From Deltaproteobacteria bacterium (GTDB lineage: Bacteria > Bdellovibrionota > FAC87 > UBA2466), in the NCBI GenBank assembly GCA_016196825.1, contig JACPWY010000013.1, forward strand, positions 17,484-81,483: a stretch of DNA of 64,000 nt, given 5' to 3'. The notes under the pieces are model-generated. The model was not told where the DNA came from. It saw only the letters and a list, made by a program, of their open reading frames with translations, and ran no database searches. The position numbers and the translations under genes were made by a program. Of this stretch, positions 34,702-42,566 are shown piece after piece. Position 1 is the first letter of the stretch; each line of letters starts with the position of its first letter.

Positions 34702-35398
34702 CCAAGACTTCGCGGTGATAGGCGCTGTAGATGAGGAGGCTTTGCTTGTTAGGATCGATAGCATCTTTGATCAAAACCCTGGTCAGCCGTTTGGCACCCA
34801 GGATGTCTTTGGCTTCCGAATACTCACCAGTCTTTAAGAGTTTGCCGGAAATAGCATAGAATTCAGCGCGGATTGGTTGACCCTCGCGTGTGGTCACGAG
34901 GCGGACGTGACGGTAGGCTGCCGTTTTTGAGTTAGCGGTGAGAAAAAGGCGCACCTCCTTCTTATCCGCGCGTTCAATCTTGGCCGAGTAGTCGCGGGCA
35001 AACTGGGTGCGGGCAATGTCGCCATTAGAGACTTCGCCCGTGAGCCGCCCCTGTAGGCTCACCTGGGTGGGGCGCTTCAGCGAGGGCAGAAACATCCACA
35101 ATGTGCTGGCCATGAGAAGTTTACGGCCTGCAAGCCGGGCGGGCGCAATCGTCTCTACCAGAACGGACCGCCCCTCCTTGGAGAAGACCCGGTAGATATT
35201 TTCCCTCAGAAGCTGTTTGCGCAGATAGTCCTTCACGTTTACTTGAAACGAAAACGTCCCGGTGGGGGCTCGGAACTCGTCCACGATTTTGAGCAACCTG
35301 GCTCCAGTCATCTTGGGCGCTGGTGAAGCGTGTGTGATTATTGAAAAAAGGAGGGCAACGAGCAGAGGTCTGAGGAGGGTGTTGAACATCCTTTTCAT
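34664..35398 (-). CDS. LolA-like outer membrane lipoprotein-sorting protein
   Basis: About 244 residues from ATG 35398 with SD GAAGGCGG. Signal peptide MKRMFNTLLRPLLVALLFSIITHASPA. The mature sequence, with YRVFSKEGRSVLVETIAPAR, GRKLLMASTLWMFLPSLKRP and AKDILGAKRLTRVLIKDA, matches the LolA-like sorting family that often accompanies RND or MacB-type transporters. It would carry a hydrophobic cargo through the periplasm between the inner-membrane ABC pair and the barrel encoded next to it. Confidence 0.82.
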   Translation of the reverse strand: MKRMFNTLLRPLLVALLFSIITHASPAPKMTGARLLKIVDEFRAPTGTFSFQVNVKDYLRKQLLRENIYRVFSKEGRSVLVETIAPARLAGRKLLMASTLWMFLPSLKRPTQVSLQGRLTGEVSNGDIARTQFARDYSAKIERADKKEVRLFLTANSKTAAYRHVRLVTTREGQPIRAEFYAISGKLLKTGEYSEAKDILGAKRLTRVLIKDAIDPNKQSLLIYSAYHREVLDDSFFDKESLVE

Positions 35399-35423
35399 TT
35401 TACCGCCTTCTCGGCTTGATTCG

Positions 35424-35870
35424 ATGTGTCGTTTTCGATATTGGTTTGGAGTGGTTTCCCCCTTTTCCAACATATTGCGCGTGGTTTTGCCCACGTTCCT
35501 GGTGATGTATGCCTTCGCGGGAGGGGCTTTCAACGTAGAGCCGCGTCATCGGCAGGTTTTTGGGGATAAGAACTACTTTATGGAGCTTTGGTTTGATGGC
35601 AATCCGGCGTTGCCGCGTCAGTCGCTCATTCCGTACTTGAGATTTCAGGGTGAGCTCATCTCCGACAAGACCACGCGGAAAGTGACCGGGTATCTTGCGC
35701 GTCGCATGGGAAAGCCCACCTACCACCTCCGAGTTGGCCATGAAATCTGGGAGGGGGCGCTCAAGACTGTCCCCGACTCGTGCGATGGATTTCTGGAAAT
35801 TTCCGATCTTCGGACGGGGCGCGCCGTGTCGCCCGCTCGCCTCAAAGCCGGCTTTTGTGCCGATATCTAA
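35424..35870 (+). CDS. Hypothetical exported protein
   Basis: About 148 residues from ATG 35424; the start is uncertain because no ribosome binding site is seen. A hydrophobic segment (ILRVVLPTFLVMYAFAGGAF) can serve as signal peptide. The mature part has two Cys (DSCDGFLEI and AGFCADI) and predicted strands. Divergent from the LolA-like gene with only 25 bp between starts. No family recognised. Confidence 0.5.
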   Translation: MCRFRYWFGVVSPFSNILRVVLPTFLVMYAFAGGAFNVEPRHRQVFGDKNYFMELWFDGNPALPRQSLIPYLRFQGELISDKTTRKVTGYLARRMGKPTYHLRVGHEIWEGALKTVPDSCDGFLEISDLRTGRAVSPARLKAGFCADI

Positions 35871-35884
35871 ATCCAACTCAGGGA

Positions 35885-37210
35885 TTAAAGATGCGCGACT
35901 TTCAACAGATTCCAGCCGCCATAGGGTGAAGGTTCAATAGTCAAATTGTCGCGGACCGCGTTGAAGGAGGATCTGCGGGCCAAGAGTGTGACGCGCAGTT
36001 GAGTCTCCAGGGTGGCTAAAGCTTGGTCATAGATTTCCTTAAGCCATTCCGCCGACGGCGACACGACAATCGCCGAAGGAGCGTCTACGAGAGGAAATTC
36101 ACGTGGCCACAGATAGGGATTGGTCGGGGGCTGAATGACGCTGATTAATGAAAAATGCGATTCGGCGCCCGCGGGTCGGAGCTCGACCTCGATCGGAAAA
36201 CTGCGTTCCCACTGGGCCTTCAGGTTGAGAGCGAGTTCCTTGAGGCCCTCTTGATAGCTCAGAGCGAGTTTCTTCAGGCCCAGGCCGCCGCTCCCCCGGG
36301 TTGATGGCTTGGGATTGAGAAGTACCATTAGATTTGCAGAGGTGAGAGCCAAATCCTTGGCCGACAGAGAATCGATTAGCCTGCGGCGCACGTCGATCAG
36401 AGGGTCGGGGCGGACCCCGTTGGCGCGCAAAACGATGAGCTGATTGAGAGGGCGTTGCACGGGGCGAGTCCCTTTCTGGAGTAACATGGTGGGGAGATCC
36501 TCGCTCAGGTCGTAATCATCCGACAGTGCCCTCTGCACTCGCTTCGTGCGATCTCTGGTGGCCCGGATGATCAGATGAAGGTTCGCGTTGAGCGGGTCGT
36601 GGTACAGAGGAGAGGGGTCGAGCTGCCACTCATCATTCGAAATCTGGATCGTGTGAAAGGGGCCCAGGAGATGGTGATTCGGTCCGGAGCGACTGGGCCA
36701 ATACTCGGGGCAGGCCAGTGTGTGAAGAAAAAGCGGAGCGGGTTCGGAAAACGAAAACTCAAGGAGGCGATCGTCCACCGCTCGAATGGCTATGGGGCGA
36801 ATGAATGGGGGGCGAGCGCTGGAAATTTCGCGGCACGGGATTTTCTGGGATCGGAATCGGCTCGTGAGATCCTCGGCCACCTCCTTCGCCGTGAGAAAGT
36901 GGCCGTCAAGGCCGCGGCAATCTTTCATTCTCACTCTCAAAATATGTGGATTCTCAAATTCCCACGAGGAGGCCATGGCGGGCTCAACGGTGACTCTTCC
37001 ATCCGAAAATCGGAAGCGGGTCAACCCTTCGTGGAGGAGTTGAAAGATCGCAGGATGATTGATGGCGCCTTCGATATTGCTCGGCAGGGCTGATGTATTC
37101 CACGTGATCGTCCGTTCAACCAGTTTTGGTGGGCGGGAAATCGTGTTGTGGCAAGACGAGGCGGTTGCGATCGCGACCGTCAAGAAAAAAAACTTTGTGA
37201 TCTCTGCCAT
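35885..37210 (-). CDS. Extracellular solute-binding lipoprotein, family 5 (peptide-type)
   Basis: About 441 residues from ATG 37210. Signal peptide ending near ATASSCHN (lipobox-like). LVERTITWNTSALPSNIEGA and IFQLLHEGLTRFRFSDGRV followed by EPAMASSWEF match the N-terminal lobe of SBP family 5 (OppA/DppA-like) proteins. It is shorter than typical OppA (about 530) and degenerate in the C-terminal lobe. No ABC permease is adjacent, so its partner is elsewhere or it has another role. Confidence 0.72.
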   Translation of the reverse strand: MAEITKFFFLTVAIATASSCHNTISRPPKLVERTITWNTSALPSNIEGAINHPAIFQLLHEGLTRFRFSDGRVTVEPAMASSWEFENPHILRVRMKDCRGLDGHFLTAKEVAEDLTSRFRSQKIPCREISSARPPFIRPIAIRAVDDRLLEFSFSEPAPLFLHTLACPEYWPSRSGPNHHLLGPFHTIQISNDEWQLDPSPLYHDPLNANLHLIIRATRDRTKRVQRALSDDYDLSEDLPTMLLQKGTRPVQRPLNQLIVLRANGVRPDPLIDVRRRLIDSLSAKDLALTSANLMVLLNPKPSTRGSGGLGLKKLALSYQEGLKELALNLKAQWERSFPIEVELRPAGAESHFSLISVIQPPTNPYLWPREFPLVDAPSAIVVSPSAEWLKEIYDQALATLETQLRVTLLARRSSFNAVRDNLTIEPSPYGGWNLLKVAHL

Positions 37211-37238
37211 TTCCGAATCGAGTCTAACATGAAAAGGT

Positions 37239-37267
37239 TTGACCGGGTCTAAGCGCTTTGTTAAAAG
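37239..37267 (+). promoter_or_regulatory. Candidate promoter of the HU gene
   Basis: TTGACC (37239-37244), 17-bp spacer, TAAAAG (37262-37267); leader of about 45 nt to the HU start. Confidence 0.4.
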
Positions 37268-37317
37268 CACAACAGTTTCAAGCGGTTTAGAAAATAATTC
37301 TTACATCAGGAGGCTAA

Positions 37318-37590
37318 ATGAATAAGGCGGAATTAGTTGATCAGTTGACGGCGGAGTTGGGTCTGACGAAAGCCGATTGCGAAAGAGTTTTGGATTCTGC
37401 GATCGAGAACATCAAGAAGACTGTGAAAAAAGGCGGTGATGTGACGCTAGTGGGATTCGGCACCTTCACCCGTTCCAAGCGCAAAGCTCGCATTGGTCGT
37501 AATCCGCAGACCGGTAGCGAGATCAAGATTCCGGCTTGCACTGTTCCGAAGTTCCGTCCGGGGAAGGCTTTCAAGGAGTTCTTGAACTAA
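37318..37590 (+). CDS. hup: HU-family histone-like DNA-binding protein
   Basis: A 90-residue HU/IHF protein of exact family length. MNKAELVDQLTAELGLTK starts the dimerisation helices; VTLVGFGTFTRSKRKARIGRNP holds the HU signature with the DNA-bending arm RNPQTG and its Pro. SD AGGAGG lies 5 nt before the ATG. It bends and compacts DNA. HU rather than IHF is favoured by the arm sequence and the absence of a partner gene. Confidence 0.95.
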   Translation: MNKAELVDQLTAELGLTKADCERVLDSAIENIKKTVKKGGDVTLVGFGTFTRSKRKARIGRNPQTGSEIKIPACTVPKFRPGKAFKEFLN

Positions 37591-37595
37591 GAGTT

Positions 37596-38966
37596 TCAAC
37601 GGGGAAGAGAGAGCCGCGCGGCATCTCGTACGGCTAACATGTGGGCTCTCTCTTCGCCTCCGAACGTTCCCGTTACAATATCTTCTAATTTATAGCGTGC
37701 CTGACTGAAAATCGGTTCAGCTTTCGCGCAGTGCTGAACCAGAAACCGCGTGCCTCCTCGTTCGTCAATGGCCGCCCAATGGCCTGGTGCAATGACGAGT
37801 AAGATGCGATCGGAAACGGGATCCCGATAGCCCTGGATTCTCTGCAGGGGAGACCGTTCGCGGACGAGTGCCGCCAGTTCTCCGGCCAGCCGCAGTGGCG
37901 CTGAGAGAACAACGATCCCCTTCAATTTCTGGACTGCCAAAAGCGAACTCACAAACTGGGCGGTGTAATATTTTTTCAGCGGCCCCGTAACCGGCGGGGG
38001 CAAGTCGGCAATTATGATATCGAAGCGTCCATCCTGCCTTTGTAACCAATCAAAAGGAGTGGCAACCACAGTCTTGGTGCGAGTACTTCGCATTGAATCA
38101 AGATTGTAGGATCGGAATACTGCGTTCTCGCGGGCCAACCTTTGGAGCGCACGATCTGGGTCGATGACTTTGACGTGTCGCACACTCTTCAAGGCGAGCA
38201 GATTTCGTACAATCATTCCATCTCCCCCGAAGAGGACCAGTGCATTTTCTAGGAGCTGTTTGTTGTGTTCGGCCAGCGCAGTGGGAATGGCGGTGGTGCA
38301 CGAGTGGCGTTGGATCTCCGAAGCGCTGACAAATCGAGGCACGCCGTTCACCAAAAGAGTGTGTCCGGTGCTGAAGCTCGATGTGGGAATTGCCACCAGT
38401 GAGTAACGGTTGTTGGTTTGATCGCTGACCCAAGCATTTGAAGGAAGCAGGAATGCAGCTGCGGTCAAGCCCAACAGGGCCAGTGATCCCAAGCTTGCCC
38501 ATGTGTTTCTGAGTGCCCACCAGGTTGTGACGAGCGAAAAGGCCATGGTTGAGAGGCCGATCAGGGCGGCCATAGTAGTGTGAGGGAGCGCGTGGAGGTC
38601 GCCCAGGTGGAAGAGTCCGGTGAAGATGAGAAGAACAGTGCCCAGCGGGAGCGCCCTTTGCGGAGGAGTGAGAAGAGTGCGCACGAGAAAGAGTGCTGAG
38701 AATGTGGTGAACAGGCCTAAAGCGCCGGCGTGCAGCAGAACGAGGCGCGTGATGGGGAGAATCGCCGTGAGGGTGGCACCTGAAAGGAGCAGCTGGTGAA
38801 AAGGGGGAAGCCGTTTGGGCTTTATTATCGTCGATAAAATGAGAGCGGTTGCGGCCACCAGGCCGACCAGTGCGAAGCTTTGGCTCGAGCGAGCAGAGTA
38901 AGGGATGACGCTAGCGGCGGCTGTGATCCACAAGGCGCTCGCTAGGAGTGTGAAGATTCTGGACAT
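37596..38966 (-). CDS. Membrane-bound spermidine-synthase-like protein
   Basis: About 456 residues from ATG 38966. The N-terminal half has several membrane helices; the C-terminal half is an aminopropyltransferase/methyltransferase-like Rossmann fold: ALVLFGGDGMIVRNLLAL (GGGDG-type motif), VRHVKVIDPDRAL (acidic residue of the nucleoside site) and IIADLPPP. Fused or membrane-anchored spermidine-synthase homologues like this are known, but many lack confirmed activity. Polyamine supply from the putrescine operon at 3.4-4.9 kb makes a link tempting but unproven. Confidence 0.7.
   Translation of the reverse strand: MSRIFTLLASALWITAAASVIPYSARSSQSFALVGLVAATALILSTIIKPKRLPPFHQLLLSGATLTAILPITRLVLLHAGALGLFTTFSALFLVRTLLTPPQRALPLGTVLLIFTGLFHLGDLHALPHTTMAALIGLSTMAFSLVTTWWALRNTWASLGSLALLGLTAAAFLLPSNAWVSDQTNNRYSLVAIPTSSFSTGHTLLVNGVPRFVSASEIQRHSCTTAIPTALAEHNKQLLENALVLFGGDGMIVRNLLALKSVRHVKVIDPDRALQRLARENAVFRSYNLDSMRSTRTKTVVATPFDWLQRQDGRFDIIIADLPPPVTGPLKKYYTAQFVSSLLAVQKLKGIVVLSAPLRLAGELAALVRERSPLQRIQGYRDPVSDRILLVIAPGHWAAIDERGGTRFLVQHCAKAEPIFSQARYKLEDIVTGTFGGEERAHMLAVRDAARLSLPR
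37604..37655. repeat. 12-bp inverted repeat after HU
   Basis: GAAGAGAGAGCC (37604-37615) and its exact reverse complement (37644-37655) flank a 28-nt loop that can pair further. It lies 14 bp after the HU stop and inside the 3' end of the convergent membrane gene. Without a T run it may be an mRNA-stabilising hairpin rather than a terminator. Confidence 0.6.
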
Positions 38967-39412
38967 AGGGGGTTCAAAACGGCCCAAAGGTTGTGTGCGA
39001 AATGGGCGGCGAAAAGGGCGCCCGTTGTAAGGCAGAATTCCGCCCAGTTGTGTCCCGGGGGGAACACGAGGAGAAAAGCGAGCGGAAGAAGTACCGGGAG
39101 AGCTGTGAATCGTGCATCGCCCGAAATCTTCGGAAGGAGAAGCCCGTGTGCCACTCCCACGGAAATGAGCCAAAACAGAGGCAGAGTCGACGGGTAAAGC
39201 GCAAGACTCAGGCACGCGAGCGTCAGCCACATGAGGGCGAAGGGTCGGAGCGAGGGACGGGAGACGAGTTGGCCGGTGCCCAGGCCGATGAGGGCGAAGG
39301 CCAGGAGGCCGATGGGGCCTAGGCGGTCCAAAAGGGGGATGAGCGTGCGAAAAATGAGCGCGGTCTGGACGCCGGTGGCGATCAGATACGCCAAGCGAGA
39401 GAGGGTGATCAT
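38942..39412 (-). CDS. Hypothetical integral membrane protein
   Basis: About 156 residues from ATG 39412, with four to five membrane helices (for example IGLLAFALIGLGTGQLV and LTALPVLLPLAFLLVF-like segments). It overlaps the next gene on the same strand by 25 bp, so the two are coupled. It resembles the membrane part that precedes spermidine-synthase-like domains in related proteins, so the pair may work as one unit. Confidence 0.55.
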   Translation of the reverse strand: MITLSRLAYLIATGVQTALIFRTLIPLLDRLGPIGLLAFALIGLGTGQLVSRPSLRPFALMWLTLACLSLALYPSTLPLFWLISVGVAHGLLLPKISGDARFTALPVLLPLAFLLVFPPGHNWAEFCLTTGALFAAHFAHNLWAVLNPLCPESSHS

Positions 39413-39467
39413 ACGATTTTTTGGGGGGACTTTTACAAGTATAACACGGTAGGGTACTGAAATCGGA

Positions 39468-40181
39468 GTGGTTTTCTGGCTCAAAATTATCGCGACCTTC
39501 GTCTGGATCTTCTTAGCATCGTTTCTCATCACCCCCGTCATATTCCTGTTCTTCAATCGTCTCGAATTTCTTTCTCGGCTGGTAAAGGTGTGGGCCTGGG
39601 GAGCTCGGGTGATAGCTGGGGTTCGGGTCAACAGAGAAGGAGACCCGCTGCCCGAGGGGAAGCCCTATCTCCTTTTTGCGAACCATCAGAGCGGTTTTGA
39701 CATCATTGTCTTTTCAACGGTCACGCCCAATAAAGCCACCGTGGTGGCCAAGCGTGAGCTCAAGAAGATCCCGGTCATCGGCTGGTTCTTCACTCGAGGC
39801 GGGGCGGTGCTCATCGATCGGAGTGATCGGGCCCAGGCGATCAATGATCTCAGTGATGCGGCAGCGCGAGTTGCTCGCGATGGTCTCGGGGTAGCGTTTG
39901 CCCCGGAAGGGACTCGAAATCCCACAGCCGAGCGACTACTCCCCTTCAAGAAGGGTGGGTTCTATCTCGCCGTGAAGGGGCAGTTCCCCATCTATCCAGT
40001 CGTTTGCAGTCGTATTCGTTCGGTTGTCAGTTTTGAGGAGCGACGTTTGGGGCCGGGACAGGTGACGCTTAGGCGCTTGCCTCCAATTGAGACCAAGGGC
40101 CTTACAGCGGATGACATTCCCGCGTTGATGGAGCGGGTTCACCGCATTATGCAGTCTGCCTTCGAAGACTTGAACAGGTAG
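39468..40181 (+). CDS. plsC: 1-acyl-glycerol-3-phosphate acyltransferase (PlsC family)
   Basis: A 237-residue acyltransferase. An N-terminal membrane helix (ATFVWIFLASFLITPVIFLF) precedes the HX4D motif NHQSGFD, then RGGAVLIDRSDR, then FAPEGTRNPTA, the substrate-binding PEGTR block, and finally YPVVCSR. It makes phosphatidic acid from lysophosphatidic acid. Start GTG 39468. The promoter region for the flagellar operon follows. Confidence 0.88.
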   Translation: MVFWLKIIATFVWIFLASFLITPVIFLFFNRLEFLSRLVKVWAWGARVIAGVRVNREGDPLPEGKPYLLFANHQSGFDIIVFSTVTPNKATVVAKRELKKIPVIGWFFTRGGAVLIDRSDRAQAINDLSDAAARVARDGLGVAFAPEGTRNPTAERLLPFKKGGFYLAVKGQFPIYPVVCSRIRSVVSFEERRLGPGQVTLRRLPPIETKGLTADDIPALMERVHRIMQSAFEDLNR

Positions 40182-40195
40182 GAAAAATTTTCCTA
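40179..40195. repeat. Palindrome upstream of the flagellar promoter
   Basis: TAGGAAAA (40179-40186) and TTTTCCTA (40188-40195) around one central A, overlapping the plsC stop; CTAGGAAAAAA follows. It is a weak terminator or an upstream activator site about 65 bp before the sigma-54 promoter. Confidence 0.4.
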
Positions 40196-40254
40196 ACTAG
40201 GAAAAAATGGCTCTCTTGGGGTGAGGGAAGGGGGCCTCACAGCCTGGCGGCGAA

Positions 40255-40271
40255 TTGGCCCGGTGTTTGCA
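40255..40271 (+). promoter_or_regulatory. Sigma-54 promoter of the flagellar operon
   Basis: TTGGCCCGGTGTTTGCA matches the -24/-12 consensus TTGGCACG-N4-TTGCA with one mismatch and exact spacing. It lies about 46 bp before the flgF start and nothing else separates them. Sigma-54 control of rod, hook and ring genes is usual for polar flagella and needs an NtrC-type activator (for example FlrC). Confidence 0.82.
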
Positions 40272-40317
40272 ATCTCTCTTATCGGTTAATCGCTTCTCAA
40301 ACTTGAGAGGTCTTCAC

Positions 40318-41145
40318 ATGGACAAAGGAATATTCACAGCTCTTTCGGGCGGCATTGCCAAGGGACATGAATTAGAGCTAGTGGCCAACAATCTGGCCAA
40401 CGCCAACACCCCGGGCTTTCGGCGCGATGTTGGCACGTTCAATGAATACATGACTGAGCTAAGGCGACAGGATTCGGTCGAGGGACTTCAGCGCGAAATC
40501 ACAGCCGAGACGCTCCTGGACGGTCGTCCCGCCGGAGACAAGAGCTTCGTTGAGATGGATGGCACCTACACAAGTTTCAAACAGGGCACTGTGTATCGCA
40601 CCGGACGAAGTCTTGATGTAGCGATCGAGGGCAAGGGATTTCTCGAGGTGCTGACACCTTCGGGCATTCGATACACACGACAGGGCAACCTCTCATTGGG
40701 AGCCGACGGCACGCTGGTCACCGCCAATGGGTACCCGGTCTTGAGTGGTCGTAGGCAAAAAGCAGGGGAGGGTGCCTTTGGAGATCAAGAGGCCCAGGGG
40801 CGCGTGATCACTTTGAAGGAGGGTGATGTCCGAATTGCCGAGGACGGTAGTATCTATCAGAACAACGCCCCCATTGGCTCATTGTCTGTCGTCGAGTTCA
40901 AAGAGGATCAATGGCTGGAAAAGGTGGGTAACGCTTATTTCCGAAACGTCCACCCCGACAACGCCAATGACACCACGGAAAACACGAGAGTTCATCAAAG
41001 CTTTTTGGAAGGCTCGAATGTGAACGCAGTCAGTGAGATGACCAAACTCATTGAGATCACACGAGCCTATGAGTCGCACATGCAGGCAATTAAGACCTAT
41101 CAAGACATGGATAAGAAATCAGCTAACGACATTGCAAAGGGGTAA
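40318..41145 (+). CDS. flgF: Flagellar basal-body rod protein FlgF
   Basis: 275 residues from ATG 40318 (SD GAGAGG). The N-terminal motif LELVANNLANANTPGFRRD is the rod/hook signature, and the C-terminal NVNAVSEMTKLIEITRAYESH the matching coiled coil. The central part GRSLDVAIEGKGFLEV is the FlgE/F/G D1 domain. First gene of the sigma-54 operon, 3 bp before flgG; order and length favour FlgF over FlgG. Confidence 0.92.
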   Translation: MDKGIFTALSGGIAKGHELELVANNLANANTPGFRRDVGTFNEYMTELRRQDSVEGLQREITAETLLDGRPAGDKSFVEMDGTYTSFKQGTVYRTGRSLDVAIEGKGFLEVLTPSGIRYTRQGNLSLGADGTLVTANGYPVLSGRRQKAGEGAFGDQEAQGRVITLKEGDVRIAEDGSIYQNNAPIGSLSVVEFKEDQWLEKVGNAYFRNVHPDNANDTTENTRVHQSFLEGSNVNAVSEMTKLIEITRAYESHMQAIKTYQDMDKKSANDIAKG

Positions 41146-41148
41146 TGA

Positions 41149-41931
41149 ATGGTTGGCGCATTAAAGACGGCTGCCTCAGGGATGGAGGCCCAGCTTTCCC
41201 AGATTGATCATATCTCAAACAACATCGCCAACGTGAACACGACCGGCTACAAGCGTTCGCGGGCCGAGTTTCAGGACCTTCTCTACGAGACGACGCAGGA
41301 ACCAGGGGCCAACACCTCCGCACTCACCCAATCGCCGCTGGGGATTCAACGGGGGATGGGAGTTCGGGTGGCCGGCACGCAGAGAAACTTTGAGATGGGG
41401 GCGCCGACACACACGCAGCGCGATCTCGACATGTTGATCCGAGGCGAGGGGTTTTTTGTCGTTCAGCTGCCCAACGGCCAGGCCGCATATCGTCGTGACG
41501 GCACTTTCCACAAAGCGCCCTCGGGTCGAGTGGAAACTGTGGAGGGGTATCCGCTCCTTCCCGAGGTCACTATTCCGCCCAACGCAAAGACGATCCAGGT
41601 TTCGGAGGAGGGGGCTATTCACGCCGTGATCTCCGAGATGGAAAAGGTCCAAATTGGCCAGGTTCAGCTCGCCACCTTTGTGAACAATGGCGGACTCAAG
41701 GCCATGGGGAAAAACCTTTATCTGGAAACGGCGGGCAGCGGAGCCGCGAATCTGTCGAGCCCCGGTGATGGCGTCACTGGGCATGTGATGCAACACTTTC
41801 TCGAGTCATCAAACGTTGAGGTGATGCGCGAGATGACCGACATGATCGCCGCCCAACGCGCCTATGAGATGAACTCGAAAGTCATTCAAACGGTGGACCA
41901 GATGCTCCAACACACGGTGAACGTGCGATGA
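41149..41931 (+). CDS. flgG: Flagellar distal rod protein FlgG
   Basis: 260 residues, standard length. MVGALKTAASGMEAQLSQID then ISNNIANVNTTGYKRSRAEF is the FlgG N-terminus, LDMLIRGEGFFVVQLPNG the central domain, and NVEVMREMTDMIAAQRAYEM the C-terminal helix. It builds the distal rod that crosses the P and L rings, whose genes follow. Overlaps flgA by 4 bp. Confidence 0.95.
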   Translation: MVGALKTAASGMEAQLSQIDHISNNIANVNTTGYKRSRAEFQDLLYETTQEPGANTSALTQSPLGIQRGMGVRVAGTQRNFEMGAPTHTQRDLDMLIRGEGFFVVQLPNGQAAYRRDGTFHKAPSGRVETVEGYPLLPEVTIPPNAKTIQVSEEGAIHAVISEMEKVQIGQVQLATFVNNGGLKAMGKNLYLETAGSGAANLSSPGDGVTGHVMQHFLESSNVEVMREMTDMIAAQRAYEMNSKVIQTVDQMLQHTVNVR

Positions 41932-42566
41932 TTTTGGTTTTTCTCTTCAATACACTCCTGATGGCCGGTCCCCATCCGCTTGAGAAGGCGATTCGGGAAA
42001 AGGGTTGGTGCACCCACGGCCTGGGGATCGAGAAATTGGCGACTTCTCGTCGGTGGATCTCGACTCCCGCTGAAAGAGTGGTCGTTCTCACGGATCCGCC
42101 CATTGGGACCGTGCGATTTGAGGTGGCGGGAACGCATGTGAGCGGCACGGCTTACGTCACGTGTCGGGAGATGGTGGCGGCAGCCGTTAAGGATCTTGGG
42201 CCCGGCGAGGCGTTCACCCCCGAGAATGTGAAATGGGTGGAAAACGATGTGGCTTTTCTCTCGCGATCGGGGTTTTTTCGCGCCCCAGAGGAGTTGCGGA
42301 ATCTGGAAAGCCGAGGGTTCATTCGCGCGGGCACCGTTCTCTCACGGATGCAGGTGCAGAATGCCCGTTGGGTCGTCGCTGGCTCGCCGGTCGAAATAAT
42401 TCACCAGGGGCCGAGTCTTAAGATCACAGCACGTGGCAAGGCCCTTCAGTCTGGGAGCCGCAATGATTGGATTCGAGTTGAGAATTTTCAAACCCACAAG
42501 ATGGTTCTGGCTCAGGTGGTACAGCCTTCAACAGTGATGACCCGAGGAAGCCATGCTGCGAACTAG
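41928..42566 (+). CDS. flgA: P-ring assembly chaperone FlgA
   Basis: 212 residues with a short signal segment (MILVFLFNTLLMAG). The C-terminal SAF-like domain is seen in RGFIRAGTVLSRMQVQNARW and SPVEIIHQGPSLKITARGKA, with the final VRVENFQ-like and VVQPSTV strands of FlgA. It assists FlgI polymerisation in the periplasm. Its TAG stop lies in the CTAG at the left edge of palindromic element 2. Confidence 0.88.
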   Translation: MILVFLFNTLLMAGPHPLEKAIREKGWCTHGLGIEKLATSRRWISTPAERVVVLTDPPIGTVRFEVAGTHVSGTAYVTCREMVAAAVKDLGPGEAFTPENVKWVENDVAFLSRSGFFRAPEELRNLESRGFIRAGTVLSRMQVQNARWVVAGSPVEIIHQGPSLKITARGKALQSGSRNDWIRVENFQTHKMVLAQVVQPSTVMTRGSHAAN

